Counted from the stretch's first letter, positions 7,345-14,702 are shown. The stretch is DNA of 21,915 nucleotides from Lachnoclostridium sp. UBA6558 (GCA_002434335.1 DJJW01000043.1:64192-86106), one strand, 5' to 3'. The notes: a model not told the origin generated them from the sequence alone. Translations and numbers: made by a program.

Positions 7345-8307
7345 CTAGCTGATTTTTGTCTGTCCACTTTCCACACATTTTCTCAGCAGTAATTTGAGAT
7401 TAGTCATATCGAGGATAGAGTCAGGTACAATGTTATGTAAATTGCAGATTTGTCCCAGTATATTTGAACCGAATTCATGAATAACCAAACTAAGCGTTAA
7501 GGTATCATAGAACTCATCATTATGATAATCTCCAAAGTATGCTTCCATTATTACCTTGTCACATCCGAATAGCGCAAAGACAATTGGCGGCCACTCATAA
7601 AAATAAGGAGCAACACGGCTGTCAGCAAAATCTATTATATAGATTTCCTCCTTTTCATCAATAATCATATTTTCGCCTGTCAAATCACCATGTGTATATA
7701 CGAAATCAGGAAACTTATTTTCTAATCTATCCTGAATATATGCTAATCTGTCCCGGCAGAAAACATCAGGGAAGTTGCTCCAGCTTTTACTGTTTTGTAT
7801 ATCTGCCAGTGCTAATATGGGAATATCCGTATATCGAACTTTTGTATTTAAATTACTTGTTATTTCTTTTAGTTTAAACGCAAAATTTCTTTTTTGTAGG
7901 GTTTGATACCGCTTTAATTTATGTTCAGCTTCTTTTCCGCTAATGAACTCCATTATAATATAGTGAAAAAGGTATCTGTCGTTCATTTCACCTGCATGCA
8001 GCAATAACGGTGCTGGAATTTGCACATCATTTGCATGTTTTAGTGAGGATAGTTCGATTGCATAATCTGAGCCGGTATTATATCCCGATTCAATTGGTGC
8101 AAATATTTTTATAACCTTATTATGGATGCGAAAGACTGCATTTGTCCCAGGTGTGAGGTTTTCAATTTCAACTGCTTCAAGATCATGCATTCTAAATATA
8201 GTTTCTATTAACGGCTTAAATACACTAATAGACTGAAATAGTTCTGCCCATGAATTATTGCCATTTATGGTTTTATTAAATAAATAAAGATGTTTATCAT
8301 CACTCAT
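7345..8307 (-). CDS. Aminoglycoside phosphotransferase (APH)-fold kinase
   Basis: A 320-residue protein of the APH/choline-kinase superfamily. VIKIF near residue 65 supplies the ATP-binding lysine (Lys67). THGDLTGENMIID at 205-217 is the Brenner catalytic loop (catalytic Asp208, metal ligand Asn213), and IIDFADS at 224-230 gives the second metal aspartate (Asp226). These enzymes phosphorylate hydroxyls on aminoglycosides, macrolides, choline or sugars; the substrate cannot be told from sequence alone. A longer frame reaches 8451, but that would overlap the upstream methyltransferase out of frame, whereas ATG 8307 follows AGAAGAG at workable spacing, so I start there. It lies 43 bases after the methyltransferase, probably in the same transcript. 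Resistance is a plausible role, not shown. Confidence 0.8.
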   Translation of the reverse strand: MSDDKHLYLFNKTINGNNSWAELFQSISVFKPLIETIFRMHDLEAVEIENLTPGTNAVFRIHNKVIKIFAPIESGYNTGSDYAIELSSLKHANDVQIPAPLLLHAGEMNDRYLFHYIIMEFISGKEAEHKLKRYQTLQKRNFAFKLKEITSNLNTKVRYTDIPILALADIQNSKSWSNFPDVFCRDRLAYIQDRLENKFPDFVYTHGDLTGENMIIDEKEEIYIIDFADSRVAPYFYEWPPIVFALFGCDKVIMEAYFGDYHNDEFYDTLTLSLVIHEFGSNILGQICNLHNIVPDSILDMTNLKLLLRKCVESGQTKIS

Positions 8308-8350
8308 ATACGTATCTCTTCTCTGTTTTGCTCTTATAAGCAAAAGGCAG

Positions 8351-9127
8351 CTAACTTTCTCTTTGTTTAATCGCCCTGGTTGCCATATATTGAGGTGCAT
8401 ACTCACGAATAGCAGCTCCGCCCGGTCTGTCTCTGTCCTCATACAGATCAATCAAAGTAAAACCAGCCTTTAGCTGACCGCCAATCTGCTCTTCCATGCT
8501 ATGACTGAATTGAATACCTTCATAATGATCAGCCATCCTGTCATATTTATCCTGTTCCATTTTTAAAGGATTAAAGGGAAGTTTGTTAACAACGGTTAAA
8601 GGAGCCTCCTCCTCAAACAAAAAGCATATATCATTTGCAAATCCGGCTAATAGAATTCCACCCTTTTTCAGAATCCGGAAGCATTCATTCCAAACAGGCT
8701 GAATATGCTCAATATAGCAGTTAGATACCGGATGAAAAATAATATCAAAGGAACCCTCTTCAAAGGGGAGTGGGTCCGTCATATCCCCTTTTATAATTCT
8801 GATATTGTAGCCCTCTCTTTCAGCCACCATTCTTTCCGCTGCTAACTGCCGGTCAGAGTAATCAAAGATAGTACATTCTGCTCCCAGTGCTGAAAACAAA
8901 GGCATTTGCTGTCCTCCACCGCTTGCTAATCCAAGTAGTTTCTTATCCTTCAGGCTTCCGAACCATTCATGTGGGACTGTTATGCAAGGTGTCAGATATA
9001 CACCCCACTCTCCTGTTTTCGCCTTTTGATATTCCTCCTGTGTAATCGGTATGGACCATTCACAGTTATTTTCTGACCATTTATCCCAGGTCTTTGAATT
9101 AATTTCTGTATATTTTTGTTTCCTCAT
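8351..9127 (-). CDS. Class I SAM-dependent methyltransferase
   Basis: A 258-residue protein with the Rossmann methyltransferase core. Motif I is LLGLASGGGQQMPLF (about residues 62-76), with a triple Gly; motif II has FDYSD with the ribose-binding Asp, motif III GDMTDPLPF, and motif IV FDIIFHPVSNCYIEH. This is the Methyltransf_11/UbiE-like small-molecule class, with no RNA-methyltransferase signature. I start at ATG 9127, which has GAGG five bases upstream; the frame extends 11 codons further without a binding site. It is followed 43 bases later by the APH-fold kinase. The long upstream region contains an inverted-repeat element and terminator that could control the pair. Substrate unknown. 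Confidence 0.85.
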   Translation of the reverse strand: MRKQKYTEINSKTWDKWSENNCEWSIPITQEEYQKAKTGEWGVYLTPCITVPHEWFGSLKDKKLLGLASGGGQQMPLFSALGAECTIFDYSDRQLAAERMVAEREGYNIRIIKGDMTDPLPFEEGSFDIIFHPVSNCYIEHIQPVWNECFRILKKGGILLAGFANDICFLFEEEAPLTVVNKLPFNPLKMEQDKYDRMADHYEGIQFSHSMEEQIGGQLKAGFTLIDLYEDRDRPGGAAIREYAPQYMATRAIKQRES

Positions 9128-9171
9128 ATTATCCTCACTTTCATAAACCGATTGTATCAATAATTTATAGA

Positions 9172-9245
9172 GCCTATAAGTTTAGGATACCATATAGGCC
9201 TTGTTATGTATGTGCCATATAATTTTTAATAAAAGTTGCACACAA
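9172..9245 (-). promoter_or_regulatory. Possible promoter and 5' hairpin of the methyltransferase gene
   Basis: Leftward TTGTGT (9240-9245), 17-bp spacer, TTATAT (9217-9222) is a modest sigma-A match. Downstream in the leader GCCTATA and TATAGGC (9172-9178 with 9193-9199) form a 7-bp hairpin about 45 bases before the start codon. Both calls are tentative. Confidence 0.3.
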
Positions 9246-9314
9246 ATCGGCCTGTTACAGAAAGTAAATTATTAATCCATTTAAAGAGACTGTTGCGCTT
9301 TATGCAATGTAGCG

Positions 9315-9336
9315 TTAAAAAGCCTCTTGGCTTTCC
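9315..9336 (-). terminator. Rho-independent terminator formed by one arm of the 142-bp repeat
   Basis: Read leftward, AAAGCC-AAGA-GGCTTT is followed by TTTAAC, giving a run of five T after the GGC. The same arm can instead pair over 17 bp with its distant partner at 9445-9461. It lies after the ABC-F gene and before the methyltransferase gene. Confidence 0.55.
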
Positions 9337-9461
9337 TCCGCACACCGGCGAAAGACACCTTACCAATTTTGTTTGCTACAATCGTACAATAGTTGTTCGC
9401 TTTTAGTACACTAAACAGCAATATCTTTCAGGCGGTGTATTATTGGAAAGCCAAGAGGCTT
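9320..9461. repeat. 142-bp element with 17-bp perfect terminal inverted repeats
   Basis: AAGCCTCTTGGCTTTCC (9320-9336) is the exact reverse complement of 9445-9461. Inside these arms homology resumes imperfectly (ACACCG and AAAGA on one side against CGGTGT and TCTTT on the other), so each end is inverted-repeat-like for roughly 40 bases. That pattern fits a miniature inverted-repeat element or a large folded RNA. No clear target-site duplication flanks it and no second copy occurs in the window. The rightmost arm overlaps a 21-codon leftward ORF (9411-9476). Confidence 0.6.
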
Positions 9462-9476
9462 CTTACTCCTTAACAT
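9411..9476 (-). CDS. Possible 21-aa leader peptide
   Basis: An ATG at 9476 opens a 21-codon frame beginning MLRSKKPLGFPIIHR, basic in character, whose codons cover the first-transcribed arm of the inverted repeat. Ribosome position here could decide whether that arm pairs with the terminator arm. Against it: the nearest purine run (AAAGGGA) is about 15 bases upstream, which is poor, and short ORFs are common by chance. Confidence 0.25.
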   Translation of the reverse strand: MLRSKKPLGFPIIHRLKDIAV

Positions 9477-9569
9477 TTATTTTGTAGTATCCCTTTTTGC
9501 TACTCTTTTTAATGCATCTATCAAAACAGGGGCAGAATCGGTATCTCCTGAGTAGATTTTTATAACTGT
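9477..9569 (-). pseudogene. Possible C-terminal gene remnant after the ABC-F gene
   Basis: A frame with no start codon encodes 30 residues (including IYSGDTDSAPVLIDALKRVA) to TAA at 9477-9479. It overlaps the ABC-F stop and its composition looks like a real protein end. It may be what remains after a deletion or insertion. I do not recognise the family, and chance cannot be excluded. Confidence 0.25.
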
Positions 9570-11299
9570 TTAACCAGTTCTTCCAGCTCTTCTGATAATA
9601 CCTTTGCCTGCTCAAAATCTGTGTTCTTCAGAGCTGCTTCTATCTTCGTTTCAACAGCTTTCTTCTTCTCTTCTATTGCAAGATAGTCTTTATCAAAATG
9701 ATTTGCATATATCATCTTTCGGAATTTACGCATGCTCATCTTTCTTATGGTCTTATCCTCAATTATTAATACATAATCCACACAATTTGCTATGGTGTAG
9801 TAATCATGAGAAATCATTAGCACAGCCCCTTTATAATTTTCGATTGCTTTTTCCAGTGCAATCTGAGAATAAGTGTCCAGGTGGCTGGTGGGCTCATCAA
9901 GTAGCAGGAGGTTAGATCTGCCGACAGATATCTTGGCTAACTGGAGCATATTCTTTTCACCGCCGGATAAGGAACCAATCTTTTGTGTGAGGACCTCTTC
10001 CCCAAAGCCATAGTTCAGGATATGCTGTTTTATCTCCTCCTGGGTTTGAAAGCCTAGTTCAAAGAATTCTTCCAGTACTGTATTATTCTCCTGAAGCATC
10101 TCACCCTGCAGCTGAGAAAGAAATGCCATTTTTACAGCTTCAGAAACCTTTATGGTATCATTATTATTACTGTATATGTCACGAAGTAATGTTGTCTTAC
10201 CCGTTCCGTTTGAACCGATAAGCGCCACTTTATCCGATGATTTTATCTCAAAGCTTACATCCTCTAAAAGAATCTCTTGAAAGGCCACACTGTAATTCTC
10301 AACTTTTAATGCAATGGTATCTTCCACTACATCATTTGCTACAAGATCTATTTTCGGTTCTTTAATCTCAACAAAAGGAGCTTTGATTCTGCGGGCTTCC
10401 AGTCTTTCCAATACTTTAACTCTGGCATGTAAGGCTTTTCCTCTGGCAGCTTCTGTATGAACAGTTGCTATGGCTCTTAGTTTATCGATTATCATCTCAT
10501 TTCTTTCAATCTCTTCTGTATCCGCTGCAGCCAGCTCCTGCAATTCAATTTTAGTCTGAAGCAGGGAGAAGTTATATTCAACATAACTGCCGTCAAATTC
10601 CTGTAACTCTTTATTTTCAAGATGAATGATCTTGTTAAAGCAATGATTCAGCAGATATCTGTTATGGGTAATAATAAGCATAATCCCTTTATGCGAGTTA
10701 ATAAGGTTCTTAAGGGAATTCAGGTTATCAAAGTCCAGGAAGGCATCCGGTTCGTCCATAATCATTAATTCCGGGCTTGTGAGCATTTCTTTTATTACCT
10801 GAATCAGTTTAAACTCTCCGCCGCTTAATTTTGAAACTATCAGGTTTTCATGTTTACTTAAATTAGCCAGGTTTAGTTTCTTATTAATAATATTTTCATA
10901 ATCATCACCTCCAACGGCTTCAAAAGCATCCAGCTTTTCCTGATACTGCTCCAGCAAAGCTTCAAGGTTCTCAGAGGTTTCCATTTCGGTACATATGGCG
11001 GCTATTTCATTTTGGAGTTGAATGAAATTCTCTGCTATATATTCAAAGACAGTGATTTCGTTTGCTTTGTCAAGCTGTGAGAACTGGCTTACATAACCAA
11101 TACGGCAATCGGGAGCTATCTCTAATTTTCCGTCGAACATGTATTTATCCGGATCCATCAGGATATCTAATAAAGTACTTTTTCCGCTGCCGCTGGTGCC
11201 TATAAAAGCACAATGCTGGCCTTCCTCTAATGTAAATGAAATATTCTTATATAATTCCTTATCCGGAAAAGAGAAGGAAAAGTTCTCTGCTTTAATCAT
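9560..11299 (-). CDS. ABC-F family ATP-binding protein (ribosome-associated; possible antibiotic protection)
   Basis: A 579-residue soluble protein with two ABC ATPase domains and no membrane segment, the ABC-F layout. Domain 1: Walker A GTSGSGKST (34-42), signature LSGGE, Walker B MIMDEPDAFLD. A charged helical linker follows (TEEIERNEMIIDKLRA then RGKALHARVKVLERLE), the part that reaches the ribosomal P/E site in this family. Domain 2: GSNGTGKTT, LSGGE, LLLLDEPTSHLD. It ends in a charged coiled-coil tail. ABC-F proteins bind the ribosomal E site; some displace macrolide, lincosamide, streptogramin or pleuromutilin drugs, others tune translation. The first Walker B reads DEPDAFLD rather than DEPTNHLD. 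Start ATG 11299 fits GGGAG five bases upstream, better than ATG 11311. The leader has an attenuator-like terminator. Confidence 0.9.
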   Translation of the reverse strand: MIKAENFSFSFPDKELYKNISFTLEEGQHCAFIGTSGSGKSTLLDILMDPDKYMFDGKLEIAPDCRIGYVSQFSQLDKANEITVFEYIAENFIQLQNEIAAICTEMETSENLEALLEQYQEKLDAFEAVGGDDYENIINKKLNLANLSKHENLIVSKLSGGEFKLIQVIKEMLTSPELMIMDEPDAFLDFDNLNSLKNLINSHKGIMLIITHNRYLLNHCFNKIIHLENKELQEFDGSYVEYNFSLLQTKIELQELAAADTEEIERNEMIIDKLRAIATVHTEAARGKALHARVKVLERLEARRIKAPFVEIKEPKIDLVANDVVEDTIALKVENYSVAFQEILLEDVSFEIKSSDKVALIGSNGTGKTTLLRDIYSNNNDTIKVSEAVKMAFLSQLQGEMLQENNTVLEEFFELGFQTQEEIKQHILNYGFGEEVLTQKIGSLSGGEKNMLQLAKISVGRSNLLLLDEPTSHLDTYSQIALEKAIENYKGAVLMISHDYYTIANCVDYVLIIEDKTIRKMSMRKFRKMIYANHFDKDYLAIEEKKKAVETKIEAALKNTDFEQAKVLSEELEELVKQL

Positions 11300-11382
11300 A
11301 ATTGCTCCCATCTGTGTGTTAGTATTTTAGGTAAACCACTTTCGTACTCGTTAAAAAAGAGCTTATAGGAATAAGCTCTCAT
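11296..11382 (-). CDS. Possible 28-aa leader ORF coupled to the ABC-F start
   Basis: ATG 11382 opens a 28-codon frame (MRAYSYKLFFNEYESG onward) whose TGA overlaps the ABC-F ATG in the sequence ATGA. Its first codons form the leader terminator hairpin. This geometry suits translational coupling plus ribosome-controlled attenuation, a known way of regulating ABC-F and other ribosome-protection genes. There is no Shine-Dalgarno sequence before its ATG, which weakens the case. Confidence 0.35.
   Translation of the reverse strand: MRAYSYKLFFNEYESGLPKILTHRWEQL
11351..11379 (-). terminator. Intrinsic terminator in the ABC-F leader (candidate attenuator)
   Basis: AGAGCTTAT and ATAAGCTCT (11358-11366 with 11371-11379) form a perfect 9-bp stem with a 4-nt loop; leftward the 3' arm runs into TTTTTTAA. 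It ends about 50 bases before the ABC-F start codon. It could simply end upstream transcription from murA, but a possible promoter just upstream of it (11453-11481) would make it an attenuator. Confidence 0.65.
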
Positions 11383-11452
11383 ATATTATTTACTAAATTG
11401 CAGTTATACTATTGTATTGATATTAGGTTATTCTAATTAATATTTCTTTAGT

Positions 11453-11481
11453 AGCATAACATTTTTTAAGATATATTTCAA
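11453..11481 (-). promoter_or_regulatory. Possible ABC-F promoter
   Basis: Leftward TTGAAA (11476-11481), 17-bp spacer, TATGCT (11453-11458). The -35 matches consensus at five of six positions and the -10 at four. It would give a leader of roughly 145 nt containing the terminator hairpin. Confidence 0.35.
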
Positions 11482-11485
11482 CTAT

Positions 11486-11735
11486 TTCACAGAAAGCTTA
11501 TTTGCTATTTCAATAGATTGCTTATTTATTGTTTGATAGAGAGCTTCTTTGCTATTACAATGGAAATATAAATATTTTATTATTTCATAGAAAGCTATTT
11601 AGCTTTTATGCTATTTCAAATGTTAGCTATTATATTATTTCATAGAAAGCTTATTTACTATTCATAGAAAGCTTATTTACTATTCATAGGAATTTATGTA
11701 CTATATCAATCATAGGAATTTTTGCTCCTATAATA
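11486..11735. repeat. Degenerate AT-rich tandem repeat between murA and the ABC-F gene
   Basis: The 22-bp unit CATAGAAAGCTTATTTACTATT occurs twice in exact tandem (11641-11662, 11663-11684). Diverged copies follow (CATAGGAAT at 11685 and 11711) and precede (CATAGAAAGCTATTT at 11586, and AAGCTTATTT in the unit at 11491-11510). The array spans about 250 bp with irregular spacing and no coding potential. It ends at the putative ABC-F -35 element. Confidence 0.75.
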
Positions 11736-11782
11736 ATTTTTATACACTATATAAGGTCTCTCCTTCAGCTGTTATTATGTAC

Positions 11783-13099
11783 TTAACCGCTATATGCATT
11801 CTGACTGACAATTAACTCAGGTACTCCTTTGTTCATTAGGGAAATATCTGCACCAAGAGCAAGAAGCTTTAAGAAGAAATTATCGTAACCTCTTAAGATA
11901 TGCTCCAAGCCATAGATCTTAGATTCACCGTCAGCCAGCAGAGCTGCCATAACCAGTGCCGCACACATTCTAATATCTGTACCCTTCATGGTTGCTCCGG
12001 CCAGTTTCTGAATTCCATTTATGATTACCTGTGAGTGCATACTTTCATAATTCACCCCCATTTTGCTGATTTCATACAAATGGTTAAATCTTACCGGAAA
12101 AACAGCATCCTTAACAGAGGATTTCCCATTACAGCTCAAGGAATAAACCGTAGCAAAGGGCTGCAAATCTGTAGGGAAGCCAGGAAATGGCAATGCTTCA
12201 ACATTAATTGCCTGTAGCTCGCAATTAGTAGCATCAATAAATATATTATTCTCCCTTGTATTAATAACTGCACCGGAATCAGATAAAATCGTAATAACAG
12301 AGATTACATGTTCAGGTATTACATTCTTTAATATAGCCTTACCTTTTGTCGCTGCAATCATAAACAGAAAGGTTCCGACTTCCAGTCGATCGGGAATGAC
12401 TTCATGTACTGTCCTTTGCAATGTGGCTGCATTTGGCTTAATCCGTATTACAGGTGTACCGGCACCGGTTATTTTAACACCCATGGAGCTTAACAGGATT
12501 GCCATATCTACAATCTCAGGTTCCATGGCAGCATTATAAATGACAGTTTCGCTCTCTGCGGCACTGGCAACCAGCATGGCATTCTCCGTTGCACCTACAC
12601 TCGGAAATCTTAAGAAGATTTCCTGACCCTTGTAAGGAAATATGGTTGCTTCACATTTGACGTAACCATCTATTATATCAGTACGGATTCCAAATTTATT
12701 GAATACATATAAATGTATATCAATCGGTCTGTTACCAATCTTATCTCCTCCGGACAAGGGTACCACTGCTTTACCGAATCTGGCTAATAATACACCAAGA
12801 AAAAGGTTGGAGGCACGTATTTTCGTAACATAGCGTTTACTCAATTCTGAATAAGTCATATTTCCGCATATCTTTACTGTGTTGTTATTACTGATCATTT
12901 CCAGTCCGATTTCTGCCAATATTCCTCTCATAGCTTCTACATCAGAGATTTCAGAGATATGTGTAAGCACCCCTTCGCCTTCCCCCAAACACATGGCCGG
13001 GATTAATGCCAATATAGAATTCTTTGAACCGCTGATTTCTATTTCTCCACGAAGCGCTTTCCCGCCTTTTACCTGCAGATAAGTCTTGTTGTCTTTCAT
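11783..13099 (-). CDS. murA: UDP-N-acetylglucosamine 1-carboxyvinyltransferase, variant with Asp at the fosfomycin-target position
   Basis: This enzyme transfers enolpyruvate from PEP to UDP-GlcNAc, the first committed step of peptidoglycan synthesis in the cytoplasm. The 438 residues show the EPSP-synthase-like fold: ISGSKNS with Lys26 near the N-terminus, the loop SGGDKIGNRPIDIH at 116-129 with Arg124, FPTDLQ with the catalytic aspartate, and LRGYDNFFLKLLALGA at the C-terminus. The key oddity is Asp119 where most MurA proteins have the Cys (Cys115 in E. coli) alkylated by fosfomycin; the usual PGGC becomes SGGD. Start is ATG 13099 with GAGAGG eight bases upstream; the frame can be extended to a TTG at 13120 without support. 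It may be a second MurA copy, since many Firmicutes have two. The leader can form competing hairpins. Confidence 0.93.
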   Translation of the reverse strand: MKDNKTYLQVKGGKALRGEIEISGSKNSILALIPAMCLGEGEGVLTHISEISDVEAMRGILAEIGLEMISNNNTVKICGNMTYSELSKRYVTKIRASNLFLGVLLARFGKAVVPLSGGDKIGNRPIDIHLYVFNKFGIRTDIIDGYVKCEATIFPYKGQEIFLRFPSVGATENAMLVASAAESETVIYNAAMEPEIVDMAILLSSMGVKITGAGTPVIRIKPNAATLQRTVHEVIPDRLEVGTFLFMIAATKGKAILKNVIPEHVISVITILSDSGAVINTRENNIFIDATNCELQAINVEALPFPGFPTDLQPFATVYSLSCNGKSSVKDAVFPVRFNHLYEISKMGVNYESMHSQVIINGIQKLAGATMKGTDIRMCAALVMAALLADGESKIYGLEHILRGYDNFFLKLLALGADISLMNKGVPELIVSQNAYSG

Positions 13100-13132
13100 T
13101 ATGTATGCCTCTCTTATCAATTATTAATCATT

Positions 13133-13188
13133 TCCTATATTTTCACGGTAAATATAGGATACCAAAAATCTAAGCTCCATATCCTATA
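13133..13188 (-). promoter_or_regulatory. Mutually exclusive hairpins in the murA leader
   Basis: Three related segments lie just before murA. Positions 13150-13159 (AAATATAGGA) pair perfectly with 13133-13142 over 10 bp with a 7-nt loop. Positions 13153-13161 (TATAGGATA) can instead pair perfectly with 13180-13188 over 9 bp. The shared middle segment cannot do both, so the RNA could switch. No known riboswitch class was recognised, and no U-tract follows. Confidence 0.35.
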
Positions 13189-13708
13189 CCTGTTTATTGA
13201 CCTATTCAGCTTATTAATAAATTTTTTCATTATTATGTGATTATCATTTGCTACCACATTCATAAGAACTTAATCGAATAGAACTTTTTCTGATTTTTAG
13301 CTTTGATACACTGTCATGCATTAATTAATATATGTATTATCAAAAACATCCTGATTCAGGCTATTATCTTATGCAGCAGCCCTGACAGCTGCTAAAAAAT
13401 CTATATGTATCGCTAATAAAGAGTTGCTTCTGTAATTCTTGTAAAAACACCTTCTTACACCCTTTTATTAAAGACGATGTGAAAAGGTGAACTCCAATGT
13501 TATAATATTACTATTTTTTATGGTATAAATCAATGTAAATTTGTTAAGAACAAATAAAGAACGATACATTTTATAAAGCATTCATGGTATCTATATTTTT
13601 ATGTATACAAAATAATTACCATGTTTTATAATGAAAATATATACATATATCACAATTAAAACATTATATGCAGAATTTATAATGGAATGAAGAAAGGATT
13701 CATAACTC
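13189..13708. other. Divergent intergenic region between murA and the lgt-like gene
   Basis: About 520 bp of AT-rich DNA without a credible ORF. Rightward -10 candidates TATAAT occur at 13501-13506, near 13630 and near 13680, all with weak -35 elements, so the lgt-like promoter is uncertain. Short hairpins include AGCAGC/GCTGCT near 13375-13396 and CACC-TTTT/AAAAGGTG near 13458-13490. No recognised riboswitch or small RNA. Confidence 0.4.
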
Positions 13709-14518
13709 ATGAGAAATGAACTATTCACGATAGGTCCTTTTACCGTATACGGTTACGGACTTATGATTGCCATCGGCGCTTTCGCAGCTTATCTGGTATC
13801 AGAATTTCGTGCGAAAAGGCTTGGTTTAAAGCACGAATTGATTTTTGCACTTTTCTGGTGGTGTCTGGGAGGAGGCATTCTTGGTGCGAAGCTTCTCTAC
13901 ATACTAACACAGCTGAAAGAGATTGCAGCTGACCCTTCGATTCTACTGAATGTATCTGAAGGTTTTGTTGTATATGGCGGTATTATAGGCGGTATCCTGG
14001 GCGGATTTATCTTCTGTCGTATAAGAAAATTAGAATTCTTAAAATATTTTGACCTTGTTATGCCTTCCATTGCTTTAGCCCAGGCCTTCGGTCGGGTAGG
14101 CTGTACTTTTGCAGGCTGCTGTTATGGAAATGACACCGATAGCTTCTTTAATATTATTTTTCATGAATCCAAATTCGCGCCAAATGATGTAGCACTGATT
14201 CCCACGCAGCCACTTTCCAGCGGACTTAATTTCTTAAACTTTGCTGTATTGGTCTTCTTATCAAAACGGGTAAAGGCAGATGGGCAGATTGCAGGCTTCT
14301 ATCTGATATTCTACAGTGCCGGCAGGTTTATTCTTGAATTTTTCCGTGGTGATTTGGTACGAGGACATATCGGAGTATTATCTACCTCCCAGTTTATAGC
14401 CATATTTTTATTCCTGTTTGGAATTGCACTTGTTATCTTCTGTGGCAAGAATCCCAAATTACATAAGGTTTCTTTATCAGACAATGAGGTAAAGGATTCC
14501 TCTGATGATAGTGAATAA
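13709..14518 (+). CDS. Prolipoprotein diacylglyceryl transferase (Lgt) family, divergent active-site region
   Basis: A 269-residue integral membrane protein with about seven hydrophobic spans. Lgt moves a diacylglyceryl group from phosphatidylglycerol to the lipobox cysteine of preprolipoproteins. Family marks are PFTVYGYGLMIAIG at the N-terminus, GFVVYGGIIGG, AFGRVGCTFAGCCYG and SAGRFILEFFRGD, the last carrying the essential C-terminal arginine. The first motif has Tyr where E. coli Lgt has His103, and the third has GCTFAGCCYG where E. coli has the Asn/Glu-containing GNFxNxE segment, while its Arg is kept. Such variants are known to me from Firmicutes Lgt-like proteins, so a paralogue with altered substrate is possible; no gene symbol is assigned. 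The acidic hydrophilic C-terminus is cytoplasmic or external. A terminator follows. Confidence 0.8.
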   Translation: MRNELFTIGPFTVYGYGLMIAIGAFAAYLVSEFRAKRLGLKHELIFALFWWCLGGGILGAKLLYILTQLKEIAADPSILLNVSEGFVVYGGIIGGILGGFIFCRIRKLEFLKYFDLVMPSIALAQAFGRVGCTFAGCCYGNDTDSFFNIIFHESKFAPNDVALIPTQPLSSGLNFLNFAVLVFLSKRVKADGQIAGFYLIFYSAGRFILEFFRGDLVRGHIGVLSTSQFIAIFLFLFGIALVIFCGKNPKLHKVSLSDNEVKDSSDDSE

Positions 14519-14556
14519 TAAAGAAGCAACTTTATAAGTACCGAATAAAATCCAAA

Positions 14557-14600
14557 ATCGTATTGGTTGCAGCACCACATGCCTCCAATACGATACTTTT
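14557..14600 (+). terminator. Terminator of the lgt-like gene
   Basis: ATCGTATTGG (14557-14566) and CCAATACGAT (14585-14594) form a perfect 10-bp stem with an 18-nt loop, followed by ACTTTTATAT. Position and orientation fit the end of the lgt-like transcript. Confidence 0.65.
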
Positions 14601-14625
14601 ATATAATTGATTATTATTATCTTTA

Positions 14626-14668
14626 CCAGGTGTAAAAAGGCAGGAATATATAGCATTTTTATACCTGG
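14626..14668 (-). terminator. Terminator-like hairpin after the cysteine-rich gene
   Basis: CCAGGTGTAAAAA (14626-14638) pairs with TTTTTATACCTGG (14656-14668) at 12 of 13 positions. It lies 35 bases beyond the stop of the leftward cysteine-rich gene. The leftward tail TAAAGATAATAAT is not a clean T-run. Confidence 0.5.
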
Positions 14669-14702
14669 GGGAAATGTGTATATTGACAAAATCTATTAGT
14701 AT

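Noticed and set aside
8308..8451. 48-codon N-terminal extension of the APH-fold kinase
   Set aside because: It would overlap the methyltransferase coding sequence out of frame and aligns with no part of the APH fold; ATG 8307 fits better.
11641..11710. Possible CRISPR-like repeats
   Set aside because: The repeats abut each other with no unique spacers and degrade gradually, so this is a tandem repeat, not a CRISPR array.
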